This document shows, piece by piece, positions 48,444 to 56,745 of a stretch of 64,000 nt of DNA. The notes under the pieces are model-generated. The model saw only the letters and a list, made by a program, of their open reading frames with translations. It was not told where the DNA came from and made no database searches. Position 1 is the first letter of the stretch. Each line of letters opens with the position of its first letter. Origin of the DNA: Bacillus weihaiensis (GTDB taxonomy: Bacteria > Bacillota > Bacilli > Bacillales > Bacillaceae); the NCBI RefSeq assembly GCF_001889165.1, contig NZ_CP016020.1:1214501-1278500 (forward strand), read 5' to 3'. Made by a program: the position numbers and the translations under genes.

Positions 48444-48475
48444 CTAAGAAGAATAGATACCACTAGTCTTCTTAG
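48444..48475. repeat. Inverted repeat in the greA leader
   Basis: CTAAGAAG (48444-48451) and CTTCTTAG (48468-48475) are perfect arms 16 bases apart, followed by six Gs rather than Ts, so it is not a standard terminator. It may be a leader structure or an operator. Confidence 0.5.
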
Positions 48476-48658
48476 GGGGGCAATTTCATTCATTTACTTA
48501 AAGCAGCAAAGTAATTTAAAGATCATCTATCATTTGCTTGTTTAGATTAGATTTAGCTAACCTTATACACCTTTTTAACATATATCAAGAGATAGAAAAA
48601 CGATTTTATTAATGACTCAGTACGACAGGGACAGTCTACAAGAAGGAGTGGAATAAAC

Positions 48659-49132
48659 ATGGCACAAGAAAAAGTTTTTCCTATGACAAAAGAAGGTAAA
48701 GAAAAGCTAGAGCAAGAGCTTGAATATTTGAAAACGGTTAAGCGTAAAGAAGTTGTCGAACGTATCAAGATCGCTCGTAGCTTCGGTGATCTTTCTGAGA
48801 ACTCCGAGTATGATTCCGCTAAGGAAGAACAAGCCTTTGTAGAAGGTCGAATTACGACTTTAGATAATATGATTCGAAATGCTAAAATTATTGAAGGTGA
48901 AGCTGATACAAGCACTGTTTCGCTTGGTAGAACAGTGACCTTTACTGAACTTCCTGCTGGTGATGAAGAAACGTATACAATCGTAGGTAGCGCAGAAGCA
49001 GATCCTTTTGAAGGCAAAATCTCAAATGATTCACCAATTGCGAAAAGTTTGATTGGTCGAAAAGTTGGAGATGAAGTAACTGTACAAACTCCTGGTGGAG
49101 AAATGCTCGTGAAAATCGTGAATATTAGCTAA
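48659..49132 (+). CDS. greA: Transcription elongation factor GreA
   Basis: A 157-residue protein with an N-terminal coiled-coil finger (about 12-80; [20 protein letters not shown] carries the tip acidic residues) and a C-terminal FKBP-like domain (about 85-157, [20 protein letters not shown]). It rescues backtracked RNA polymerase by stimulating transcript cleavage. ATG 48659 follows AAGGAGTGG. Confidence 0.97.
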   Translation: MAQEKVFPMTKEGKEKLEQELEYLKTVKRKEVVERIKIARSFGDLSENSEYDSAKEEQAFVEGRITTLDNMIRNAKIIEGEADTSTVSLGRTVTFTELPAGDEETYTIVGSAEADPFEGKISNDSPIAKSLIGRKVGDEVTVQTPGGEMLVKIVNIS

Positions 49133-49149
49133 AATAGGTTTAGATCATG

Positions 49150-49184
49150 AACACCTCGTCGAAAATGGAGACGAGGTGTTTTTT
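49150..49184 (+). terminator. Strong terminator after greA
   Basis: AACACCTCGTC and GACGAGGTGTTTTTT pair perfectly over 11 bp. Confidence 0.9.
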
Positions 49185-49230
49185 ATGTTGTATAGGAAAC
49201 TAAAAACGTATCGTTGGTGGAGTAGTGCTT

Positions 49231-49450
49231 TGATATCTAGGTTCAGCTCCTCAAGGTCATAGATGATAAGAAAAGAACACCTAGTATTCTATATGGTCTT
49301 ATTGCACCAGGCTGTCAAAGGCTTCCTTAGGCTTTTATTCTCGCAGTGTAGCTATAGTTAAGGTGAATGGAATCAATACTTGAGGCTCCTGGGGACATTA
49401 GATGTATGAGTTACATCTACCAAACTGGAGCTTAAGAAGGCCCTACTGTA
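49231..49450. repeat. Decayed intergenic repeat region between greA and pbpI
   Basis: The 418-bp gap holds TCTAGGTTCAGCTCCTCAAG (49231-49250) and the internal GAGGCTCCTGGGGACATTAG. These resemble the TCTAGCTTCAG-type repeat abundant between Bacillus genes and its other scraps in this window (16961, 54346). No open frame or structure stands out. Confidence 0.4.
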
Positions 49451-49550
49451 AATGAATGTAGAAACGATAAACAGCTACATTATATGATAGTGCCATTTAG
49501 TAGGAGAGCTTTTTCATTGGATCACCTTAAATAAAACGAAGGAGCTTCAT

Positions 49551-51317
49551 ATGAGTCATTCTAAACGCTTTATTTCAATAGGAATTATATTTATCCTCAT
49601 ATTCTTCTTATATCTATACAGACTAGCAGATCTTCAACTAATACACACAGAATCTTTTACAGATAAAGGAATTAACCTAGTCCAAGAAAGTGTAAATCAA
49701 CGTACACAGGAAGTTGTCATTGATGATGGGAGAGGCCGTTTTGTTGATCGTAACGGAGTAGCATTAAAAGAGGATGCGGAGCCCTCGCTTGTTTTATTTC
49801 CTTTCTTAAAGGATATTACGTGGTCTGTCGACTCACTCTCCTCCATTGTAGGAATATCAGATAAAGAAATAAGAAGCTATTTAGTTGATGCGAAGGAGCC
49901 TGTTGTATTAGCGAAAAAAGAGGGAGTGGATTTGACTGACCAAGAATTAAAAGAAATTAATGAATTAAGCATACCAGGTGTTTTTGGCGTATATAAGCAA
50001 ACAGCTGTAGATCAAGACATCGCAAAGCATGTATTAGGTATAACTGGTGAAAATGCAACCCAGTTACGATCAAAATATCCTGATAGAGAGGACTTGTCCT
50101 ATAAAACAAAAATTGGGATTACAGGGTTAGAAAAGGCATTTGATGAGTTTTTGTTACCTGATGCAGAAACTAAGCTTCTCTATCATGTAGATGGAGATGG
50201 AAATCCATTATTTGGAGTGAATGTTAAGTATATTGCTGATTCTAATCCCTTTTATCCAGTTACTATTGAAACAACTATAGATACAGAGATACAATCAGCT
50301 GCAGAAAAGATTTTATCTAACCAAAAAATCGAAAAAGGAGGACTCATCTTACTAGATGTTGAAACGAATGATGTGCTTGCTATGGTAAGTAAGCCAGAAT
50401 TAGATAGATCGGATGAAGATACCTTTATGAACTATATGCTACGTCCTCTTTTTCCAGGTTCTATCTTCAAAACTGTCATCTCAGCTGCAGCGATTGAATA
50501 TGGATTAGATGATGCGACAAGAACGTTTAATTGTAATCTTAATTTACATGGTGAAAATGATGGTGGGCAAGACGATGGGAACCTTTCATTTGAACGAAGC
50601 TTTGCTAAAAGCTGTAACTATACGTTCACTACGTTAGCTAAAGAATTAATGGAAGAGAACGAACATGTGGTAGAAGAAACAGCTGAAAAACTTGGGTTAT
50701 TAGGATCAATTGGTTGGAATGGAGAAGTATTTCATTACACTAACTTTGAACAATTCCCTGAAGAAGTAGAGGGGAAAATCTGGGGGGATGAAAATGATAA
50801 AAAGGTCCCAAGAGCAATTGATCAGACGGCAATTGGACAAAAAGATGTAAAAATAACACCGCTTGCAGTTGCGAATATGATGAGCACAATCGCTAGAGGC
50901 GGACAAAAAGAATCGGTTCGTATCGTAGATAGTATATTATATAAAAATGGAACAACGATGTTTACATTTAATGAAAACATCGATAATCAAGATACAATTT
51001 CAGCCTACACGGCTGCAAAGCTACAAGATTTGTTACGCTTAGTTGTAACAGATTCAGAAGGAACCGGAAGAAGGTTTCAATCTTCTTCATACGAGGTATC
51101 AGGTAAATCAGGGACAGCTCAAACTGGGAAGATGACAGAAGAAAATGAAACATTATATAATAAGTGGTTCGCTGGATACTTTCCTGCCGATCAACCTAAA
51201 TACGCACTTGTCGTGGTCGAAATGGATACGACAAGTGCAGAAGCTGGGACAAATGCGGCTTTTTATGATATAGTAAATGAACTTGCGAATTTTGACGCTA
51301 AAAATAGTTCAAATTGA
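49551..51317 (+). CDS. pbpI: Class B penicillin-binding protein (PbpI/YrrR)
   Basis: A 588-residue transpeptidase with one N-terminal membrane anchor (about 8-27) and a dimerisation region (about 50-160). The transpeptidase domain (about 240-580) has SxxK as PGSIFKTVIS (about residues 300-309), SxN as SCNYTF (about 349-354) and KTG as SGKSGTAQTG (about 518-527). It cross-links peptidoglycan. In B. subtilis YrrR is PBP4b, expressed in the forespore. ATG 49551 follows AAGGAGC. yrrS follows 144 bp later. Confidence 0.93.
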   Translation: MSHSKRFISIGIIFILIFFLYLYRLADLQLIHTESFTDKGINLVQESVNQRTQEVVIDDGRGRFVDRNGVALKEDAEPSLVLFPFLKDITWSVDSLSSIVGISDKEIRSYLVDAKEPVVLAKKEGVDLTDQELKEINELSIPGVFGVYKQTAVDQDIAKHVLGITGENATQLRSKYPDREDLSYKTKIGITGLEKAFDEFLLPDAETKLLYHVDGDGNPLFGVNVKYIADSNPFYPVTIETTIDTEIQSAAEKILSNQKIEKGGLILLDVETNDVLAMVSKPELDRSDEDTFMNYMLRPLFPGSIFKTVISAAAIEYGLDDATRTFNCNLNLHGENDGGQDDGNLSFERSFAKSCNYTFTTLAKELMEENEHVVEETAEKLGLLGSIGWNGEVFHYTNFEQFPEEVEGKIWGDENDKKVPRAIDQTAIGQKDVKITPLAVANMMSTIARGGQKESVRIVDSILYKNGTTMFTFNENIDNQDTISAYTAAKLQDLLRLVVTDSEGTGRRFQSSSYEVSGKSGTAQTGKMTEENETLYNKWFAGYFPADQPKYALVVVEMDTTSAEAGTNAAFYDIVNELANFDAKNSSN

Positions 51318-51461
51318 CGTAGAGTGAACATGGTATATAATGTATTCTACAACTAATCGTTTTTTTGTTGAAACTTCTTACTTACTATTTACGACTAGAT
51401 AGATAATAACGTAAATTTATGAAGAAGTATGAAGGTATGAGGGACAAAGGAGTGTAGTACA

Positions 51462-52136
51462 TTGAGTTATAATGAATTAAATCATTCTCGATTCGAAAAA
51501 AGAGATAAAAAAAGAAAAAGTAATATAGTATTAAATACATTGATTGGTCTTGTACTTGTTCTTATTCTATTTGTAGGCTCTCAGCTCATTCTTGGAGGAA
51601 ACTCTGAAAAAACAGCAAAGTACAATGAACAACCAGACGTCAAGCTCTTGAATGAGGAAGAGAAAAATGACGCAGAAGCAAAAGAAGAGAAGCAAGAAAT
51701 TGATGAAAATAAAGCGGATGGGGAATCAACGCTAGATGAAGACGGTGATGGGGAACCAGATCAACAAGAAGGTAGCGAAGAAGAACTGAACGACCCTTCA
51801 GATCAAGCTATTATTACAGAAGGAGATCCGGAGTCTGAAATAGCAGAAACAATTGAAAATCCAGGCTGGTCACCAGTAGGTACATCACAAACCGAGCCTC
51901 ACACTGCAGACTATACAAAGGGTAGCCAGGACTGGACAGAAATGACGAAGGCCCTAAGTTATGCAACAGGTATTCCTGAATCAGATATGATTATATGGTT
52001 TTTAGGTAATAATGGTTCACCTAATGATGCTGTAGGGACTATTTCACCTAAAGACCAATCCATTAAATATAAGGTATATATTACATGGGTTGAGAATAAA
52101 GGCTGGAAGCCAATAAAAATTGAAAAGCTGAATTAA
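51462..52136 (+). CDS. yrrS: DUF1510 protein YrrS
   Basis: A 224-residue protein with a basic N-terminus (FEKRDKKRKSN), one membrane helix (about 23-44), a long acidic low-complexity linker (about 55-130, many E/D/K) and a C-terminal folded DUF1510 domain (about 135-224, GWSPVGTSQTEPHTADY, W-rich). Its role is unknown; it is paired with pbpI, so a spore-envelope role is plausible. The TTG start at 51462 follows AAAGGAGTG. Confidence 0.9.
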   Translation: MSYNELNHSRFEKRDKKRKSNIVLNTLIGLVLVLILFVGSQLILGGNSEKTAKYNEQPDVKLLNEEEKNDAEAKEEKQEIDENKADGESTLDEDGDGEPDQQEGSEEELNDPSDQAIITEGDPESEIAETIENPGWSPVGTSQTEPHTADYTKGSQDWTEMTKALSYATGIPESDMIIWFLGNNGSPNDAVGTISPKDQSIKYKVYITWVENKGWKPIKIEKLN

Positions 52137-52140
52137 TGGT

Positions 52141-52180
52141 AAAACCATCCTCGTATACGCTTGTAGAGGATGGTTTTTTT
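52141..52180. terminator. Terminator after yrrS
   Basis: AAAACCATCCTC and GAGGATGGTTTTTTT pair around GTATACGCTTGTA. Confidence 0.9.
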
Positions 52181-52315
52181 GTTTTGTTTTTCTAGAAAAG
52201 TGAGCGTTAGTGTGCACGAAAATTTGTTTTAGCCAATAAGCAAATCAATTCCTTAAATGTTTATTAAACACAAATCTAAAGAAATATAGCTACCTTTACA
52301 TTTTGGCTATATATC

Positions 52316-52410
52316 AAGTGTCTGGTCTGGTTGAATCCCGCTCCAGTTGCTCGTTTTTTCGCGGAGCGGACGGAGAGCCTCCTGTAGGAGTCTCGCACTT
52401 CCCCTCCATA
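52316..52410. repeat. GC-rich decayed repeat scrap
   Basis: In the 381-bp gap between yrrS and yrzA, CCCGCTCCAGTTGCTCG, GCGGAGCGGACGGAGAG and CTCCTGTAGGAGTCTCGC stand out against AT-rich flanks. They echo the block at 55510-55564 (GCGCTCCAGTCACTTGCTTT, CCCGCAGGAGTC). CTCCTGTAGGAG is a perfect short palindrome. Confidence 0.4.
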
Positions 52411-52517
52411 CAACCTTAAGTCGTTTTCGTTCAAAAACCCTATTTTTTACATTCATTCATGTCCATAACACATAAGAAAAGGAAAAATTAGTACATAGTA
52501 TTAGATATACACACGCT

Positions 52518-52721
52518 TTATAAGGCCTTAAAATGGACAACTGCTGTATAAATCGTTCTACCATCGGGAGTACTATGTACATTATGGGAAACAGAATGTA
52601 CGGAAAGTAAAAGTGCCTGATTATTGACAATTTGCTCATTAATCTTTTTCTCTAATTCTTTTACATTTATTGCCTCGAAAAATTCAACTTTATCTTTAAT
52701 TAAATCTAATTGTAAATTCAT
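52518..52721 (-). CDS. yrzA: YrzA, DUF2536 family small protein
   Basis: A 67-residue protein matching the YrzA pattern: MNLQLDLIKDKVEFFEAINV, KELEKKINEQIVNNQALLL, VHSVSHNV and TAVVHFKAL. Function unknown. ATG 52721 is preceded by GAAGGAAAAAGG. It stands between yrrS and mtnN on the opposite strand, its normal position. Confidence 0.88.
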   Translation of the reverse strand: MNLQLDLIKDKVEFFEAINVKELEKKINEQIVNNQALLLSVHSVSHNVHSTPDGRTIYTAVVHFKAL

Positions 52722-52931
52722 CCTTTTTCCTTCACTCCTAACATGATCTACAGAAATACTATACCAGACGATAGATTTGATTCCAATGGTGATCCTGTGC
52801 TAAGAGAATGATGAACATTCTTGCTTTATCTTCACTAAATATGTACACTCTAACATGTAACAGAAATGTCGATGTGTTCATTCAAGCACAGACATTTTGA
52901 GCAAAGTGATAATAAGAAGGGATTTGACAAA

Positions 52932-53624
52932 ATGAAAATCGCTATAATTGGTGCAATGGAGGAAGAAGTAACTATTCTTCGTGATAAATTAGATAATCGT
53001 ACGCAGCAAGTAATTGCTAATTGTGAATTTACTGAGGGTACATATAATGGAGTTGATGTTGTCCTTCTTAAATCAGGTATTGGTAAAGTCAATGCAGCTT
53101 TAAGTACAACGTTGCTTCTAGATCGTTACAAACCTGATTATGTTATTAATACAGGGTCTGCAGGAGGCTTTCATCCATCTTTAAATGTAGGTGACGTTGT
53201 CATTTCCTCTGAGGTTCGTCATAACGATGTTGATGTAACAGCATTCGGATATGAATATGGTCAAGTTCCAGGCTTACCTGCAGCTTATCTTCCTGAGCAA
53301 AAGCTAGTTGATATTGCTGTACAAAAAGCAGAGGAAATTGAAGACATTCAAGTGGCAAAAGGTCTTATTGTAACTGGAGACTCTTTCTTAAGTGATCCTA
53401 CTAAAGTGGAATTTATACGTAGTAAATTTAATGATCTACATGCTGGTGAAATGGAAGCGGCAGCTATTGCTCAAACCTGTCATCAATTTAATGTACCGTT
53501 TGTTGTCATTAGAGCATTATCTGATATCGCAGGAAAAGAATCAAACATATCATTTGATCAGTTCTTAGATCAAGCAGGAAAGCATTCGGCACAATTGGTA
53601 CTAAAGATCGTAGAGGCTTTGTAA
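52932..53624 (+). CDS. mtnN: MTA/SAH nucleosidase
   Basis: A 230-residue nucleosidase that splits methylthioadenosine and S-adenosylhomocysteine to adenine and thiosugars, feeding the methyl cycle and methionine salvage. It starts [18 protein letters not shown] (catalytic Glu), with [19 protein letters not shown], the [13 protein letters not shown] nucleoside site and [13 protein letters not shown] 52932 follows GAAGGGA; the longer frame has no site. In B. subtilis mtnN is followed by yrhA-yrhB (cysteine synthesis from methionine) and preceded by yrrT; none of these is here. Confidence 0.96.
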   Translation: MKIAIIGAMEEEVTILRDKLDNRTQQVIANCEFTEGTYNGVDVVLLKSGIGKVNAALSTTLLLDRYKPDYVINTGSAGGFHPSLNVGDVVISSEVRHNDVDVTAFGYEYGQVPGLPAAYLPEQKLVDIAVQKAEEIEDIQVAKGLIVTGDSFLSDPTKVEFIRSKFNDLHAGEMEAAAIAQTCHQFNVPFVVIRALSDIAGKESNISFDQFLDQAGKHSAQLVLKIVEAL

Positions 53625-53752
53625 ACACTGAGAAACAATCATAGTGAACTGCACTAGTATCCTTACCATGGTAATTGGAGAAAATTACATGATTATGAAC
53701 CTACTAGACTATGTTATTGTATATATATGACATGACTAGTAGGTGATTTGAC

Positions 53753-53986
53753 ATGACGAAAAAAAACTTACGCAATTTAGTTTCAGATTATAAAAACTAT
53801 GCATTTGTTTTATTAGCTGCAAGTGTTTTCCTATATATTGGTGTTGTTTTACCAGGCCAAGGTAAAGAACCTCTTTACGATTGGGTTATGATGGGAACAA
53901 CATTCCTTTTTCTTGTTGGATCTTACAGTTGTTTTAGGATTTCGTTAAACTATAAAAAACAGTTAGATGAACAAGAAGAACTTTAA
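53753..53986 (+). CDS. yrhC: YrhC-like membrane protein
   Basis: A 77-residue protein with two membrane helices (about 15-34 and 44-62) and a short charged tail. It matches YrhC (NYAFVLLAASVFLYIGVVLP, then WVMMGTTFLFLVGSY). Function unknown. The ATG follows AGGTGATTTG. In B. subtilis yrhC ends the mtnN-yrhAB cluster; here it follows mtnN alone. Confidence 0.8.
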   Translation: MTKKNLRNLVSDYKNYAFVLLAASVFLYIGVVLPGQGKEPLYDWVMMGTTFLFLVGSYSCFRISLNYKKQLDEQEEL

Positions 53987-53992
53987 TGATTG

Positions 53993-54041
53993 AAAGGCTG
54001 AAGACAAACAGATGTAACATTGTTTGCCTTCAGTCTTTTTT
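53993..54041 (+). terminator. Strong terminator after yrhC
   Basis: AAAGGCTGAAG-CAAACA pairs with TGTTTG-CTTCAGTCTTTTTT around GATGTAACAT. Confidence 0.9.
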
Positions 54042-54159
54042 GTGTATTATACCTATTTTTTAACTTTGGCTCTGTTATATGTAATTGGTGTCCGATGCAG
54101 TCATTTGCTTTTTCCGAGATGAAAGAATAATTAAAAATCTCAACTAGCGGTTCTTAAAA

Positions 54160-54413
54160 AAAGCGATTCTTCCTGTGGTGGTCCGAGTGCCTGCTCGACT
54201 TAAGCTCCTGAAGGGTCTCCCTTTGACACGCTTCTTTCGCACGATTATCCTGTCCTTCACTCCAATCAACAAATAGCAAAAATCCACATTAAACATGACC
54301 ACAGCCTAAATCTTTAAAAGCTAAGCAAAATCCTTAGCTTTATTGTCTAGCTTCATAGCCTCAGTTACCATCCGTTCGAGTCATAAAAAGCGCGCTTTTT
54401 ACTAAATAGGCAT
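54160..54413. repeat. Two decayed intergenic repeats in the gap after yrhC
   Basis: The first part, 54165-54255 (GTCCGAGTGCCTGCTCGACT, CTCCTGAAGGGTCTCC), is GC-richer than its surroundings. The second, 54346-54413 (GTCTAGCTTCATAGCCTCAG, ATCCGTTCGAGTCATAAAAA, GCGCGCTTTTTA), closely follows the TCTAGCTTCAG-type Bacillus repeat. Between them a 9-bp stem, AAAGCTAAG/CTTAGCTTT, lies at 54317-54341. Confidence 0.45.
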
Positions 54414-54564
54414 GGACCTTAAGTTTATCTAAATGCTTCACTAGTGATGCAAGTTAAGGAGAAGACTTGAGTGGTCTGCTAATGACTAAGGTGATGATTT
54501 ATTAATCGTTATTATAAATTAATTTTTCTGAATATAAAGACTTTTTAGAAGGTGGAAAAAATGG

Positions 54565-54593
54565 TTTACACATTTGGTAATTGTGGATATAAT
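54565..54593 (+). promoter_or_regulatory. Sigma-A promoter of the 29-codon unit
   Basis: TTTACA (54565-54570), exactly 17 bases, TATAAT (54588-54593). The transcript would start near 54600 and end at the structured terminator near 54836, about 240 nt. Confidence 0.72.
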
Positions 54594-54635
54594 TACCATA
54601 GAATCACAAATTTACTAATAGGGAGGTCGAAGAAA

Positions 54636-54725
54636 ATGATTAAAGTAACAACATTATCAATGCTCTTAAGCAAATCTAATTTCATAGAATTATTCGACCA
54701 AACTGGTGTAGATTTTCGATCTTAA
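54636..54725 (+). CDS. 29-residue peptide in a structured small transcript
   Basis: Unrecognised. A strong site, GGGAGG (54621-54626), precedes ATG 54636 by 9 bases. The peptide begins MIKVTTLSMLLSKSN and ends GVDFRS: a mildly hydrophobic N-half and a polar C-half, with no signal-peptide or classical toxin pattern. The ORF lies 36 bases into a transcript with a near-consensus promoter and is followed at once by hairpins and a terminator. It may be a leader peptide, a signalling or regulatory peptide, or the coding part of a dual-function RNA. It is too short for codon statistics, so reality rests on the promoter, site and terminator. Confidence 0.5.
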   Translation: MIKVTTLSMLLSKSNFIELFDQTGVDFRS

Positions 54726-54729
54726 TGTA

Positions 54730-54836
54730 CTTACTTTTCTTTCATAGATAAGTATATCGCCACAGGTTGATTAACTGAACTTGTGACCGATTAAATATAG
54801 TTATTTATCGTCACGGGTTGCCTGTGGCGATTTTTT
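54730..54836 (+). terminator. Nested-hairpin terminator of the 29-codon unit
   Basis: ATCGCCACAGG (54756-54766) pairs perfectly with CCTGTGGCGAT (54821-54831), followed by T-run 54831-54836. Its 54-base loop contains a second hairpin, GTGA-CGAT (54783-54791) with ATCGTCAC (54807-54814). Another small stem, TACTTA/TAAGTA, lies before it (about 54728-54754). This is far more elaborate than other terminators here. Confidence 0.75.
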
Positions 54837-54960
54837 GTTTTTATCAATACGGATAGATCGATAAATGAAGAAAAATCCCTCCAAAAGAACAGGCAACCTG
54901 TGTTACATCACATGCAAGAGGTATAGGACCAAAGAGGTTTTTTAAAGGAGGTGATAACTT

Positions 54961-55101
54961 ATGACGATCAACTTATTCTTCATTACATTATCAATTACTA
55001 GAAAAAATGAATCAAAAGAAGTTTATGAGAAAAACAAAGAAATTACCCGAAGAATGGAAGGGGTAAAGGAAAGAGAGTACGAACTTTTCCGTAATATGTA
55101 A
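54961..55101 (+). CDS. YrzI-family small protein
   Basis: A 46-residue protein with the YrzI layout: hydrophobic start MTINLFFITLSITRK, then a charged helix ending KEREYELFRNM. The binding site AAAGGAGGTGAT (54944-54955) is a perfect match to the 16S 3' end, 5 bases from the ATG. YrzI-type proteins are small, spore-associated Bacillus proteins of unknown function, often in tandem. It is not preceded by an obvious promoter and could arise from readthrough of the upstream unit. Confidence 0.78.
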   Translation: MTINLFFITLSITRKNESKEVYEKNKEITRRMEGVKEREYELFRNM

Positions 55102-55135
55102 TTCTTGAAGAAATAAAAATTAGGAGGCGTTTACT

Positions 55136-55189
55136 ATGCATAAAATGAAATTATTGGTACATTTAACTTTGGTGAAGGACACTGCCTAG
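55136..55189 (+). CDS. Possible 17-residue peptide after the YrzI-type gene
   Basis: TTAGGAGGCG (55120-55129) precedes ATG 55136 at ideal distance, but the frame stops after 17 codons (MHKMKLLVHLTLVKDTA). It could be a decayed second YrzI-like copy, whose hydrophobic start it loosely resembles, or a very short real peptide. Confidence 0.3.
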   Translation: MHKMKLLVHLTLVKDTA

Positions 55190-55410
55190 CTTAGGATAAG
55201 ACTTGAAATGATGAGATGATAAATCGTAAAGGCATTTGCCTGATTAAGTAGCCCTAAATGTCTGCTTTCCCACTAGCTACAACTATTTCTCTTCTAAGGA
55301 GAGAGCACTTTTTTTTGTTGCTCATCATGGTATTTGTTGTAAATGAACGTTAGATTTTCTGAAAGTTATATTGTTAGCAATGGAGTATAAGAAAAAGTAT
55401 AAATGGAAAA

Positions 55411-55764
55411 GAGGCTGACCCAAAAGTCTAGATTTTAGACCTTGGGTTAGCCTCTTTTCATACTTTTATCTTTTTAATTCAGGTAACGTAAAAACCGGGA
55501 CGTTCCATTGCGCTCCAGTCACTTGCTTTCCTCACTTCCCGCAGGAGTCAAGTGTCTTACGCTGGGGGCTTCTTTGCGTTGCACATAACTTTAAAAAATG
55601 CAGAAAACAATAAAAAGAACGAAAGAAAAAGAGGAAAATGGAAACCAATAAGGGGAAGGAATCCCTCTTTTTTCATTAAAAAAGCCTAATTATTTGTTTC
55701 TACACGAAAGATAAAGAAAAGGTGCTCAAAAGGTCGTTATTTAACAACCTTTTGAGTCAACCTC
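55411..55764. mobile_element. 354-bp non-coding IS1182-derived element (copy 2)
   Basis: The left 101 bp matches 32508-32608 with about one difference. The right 200 bp (55564-55764) matches 33056-33256 with a handful of differences. The two parts are joined by about 53 bp (55511-55563) of GC-richer sequence (GCGCTCCAGTCACTTGCTTT, CCGCAGGAGTCAAG). Terminal inverted repeats are GAGGCTGACCCAAAAG and, on the other strand, GAGGTTGACTCAAAAG. No transposase remains. It is a MITE-like derivative lying 57 bp beyond the sigK stop. The region 53987-55410 before it holds the small genes and repeats listed above. Confidence 0.85.
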
Positions 55765-55821
55765 TTTCGTTTTATAAAATCAAGAATAGAAGCGATAACC
55801 TCTTGCTTCTTCATCTTAAAA

Positions 55822-56544
55822 CTACTCTTTTTTTCGATTACGTTTTTCTTTTTCTGCTCTGTAAAATTCATGAAACATTTTCATGAGAGCTCTTTTCTCA
55901 ATTCTAGAAACATAGCTACGTGATATGCCTAGTTCTTTCGCAATTTCCCTCTGAGTCTTTTCCTTCTTTAAATCAAGTCCAAATCTGCCAACAATTACTT
56001 CTTTTTCCCTTCCATCAAGTATATCAATATACTCTTTCACTTTTTCTAACTCCATATTTAATTGGATCGTTTCAATGACATCTTCGTTTTCTGATTTGAG
56101 AACATCAATTAAACTAATTTCGTTCCCTTCCTTATCTTGACCAATTGGGTCGTGAAGGGAAACATCTTTCTTTGTTTTCTTTAAAGCTCTTAAATGCATT
56201 AAAATCTCGTTTTCTATACAACGAGCCGCGTACGTAGCAAGTTTCGTTCCCTTTCCTTGTGAGTAACTTTCAATCGCTTTAATTAAACCAATTGTTCCAA
56301 TTGAGATTAAATCCTCAGAATCTTCCCCAGTATTTTCAAATTTCTTAACAATATGTGCAACGAGCCTTAAGTTATGCTCGATTAAAAGGTTTCTCGCATA
56401 ATCATCGCCTTCTGACATTCGCTGCAAATATTTCTTTTCGTCTGAAGCAGACAAAGGTTGTGGGAAGGCATTATTTTTAACATAAGATACTAAAAACACT
56501 AATTCTTTTATGAAGAAACCTAGTGCTGATATAAGCCCAGACAT
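55822..56544 (-). CDS. sigK: Pro-sigma-K, late mother-cell sigma factor, uninterrupted
   Basis: A 240-residue full-length pro-sigma-K. The membrane-active propeptide (about 1-20, [14 protein letters not shown]) ends before [10 protein letters not shown], the site cut by SpoIVFB in B. subtilis. Region 2 is [20 protein letters not shown] with [15 protein letters not shown], and region 4 is [20 protein letters not shown]. Sigma-K drives coat and late mother-cell genes. In B. subtilis the gene is split by the skin prophage; here it is one frame, so no rearrangement is needed. ATG 56544 follows GGAGGTGGAG. The IS-derived hairpin end at 55725-55764 lies in the right place and orientation to end its transcript. 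Confidence 0.96.
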   Translation of the reverse strand: MSGLISALGFFIKELVFLVSYVKNNAFPQPLSASDEKKYLQRMSEGDDYARNLLIEHNLRLVAHIVKKFENTGEDSEDLISIGTIGLIKAIESYSQGKGTKLATYAARCIENEILMHLRALKKTKKDVSLHDPIGQDKEGNEISLIDVLKSENEDVIETIQLNMELEKVKEYIDILDGREKEVIVGRFGLDLKKEKTQREIAKELGISRSYVSRIEKRALMKMFHEFYRAEKEKRNRKKE

Positions 56545-56745
56545 ACCTCCACCTCCGCTAGAACTTTATGTAGGCGTTAGCCTATAACACATTCTTATGT
56601 AAGAGGGAACTTGTTCGTGTCTGTACAATGCAAGAACTTCTCATTCTTGCTAAAATATTTTTTTATTATGGGTGAGGGTAGCCTAAGCGAAGAGAGTTAT
56701 TGAGTCATATATCTATAATAAAATGATGATAAGGAGGAAGTAGAA

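Larger units (their letters stand above)
48130..48658. other. Long leader/gap between udk and greA
   Basis: 529 bp with no credible gene on either strand. It holds two structures listed separately: a terminator-like hairpin (48302-48331) and an inverted repeat (48444-48475). A TATAAT-like element near 48400 could be a -10, but its -35 is not convincing. Confidence 0.45.
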
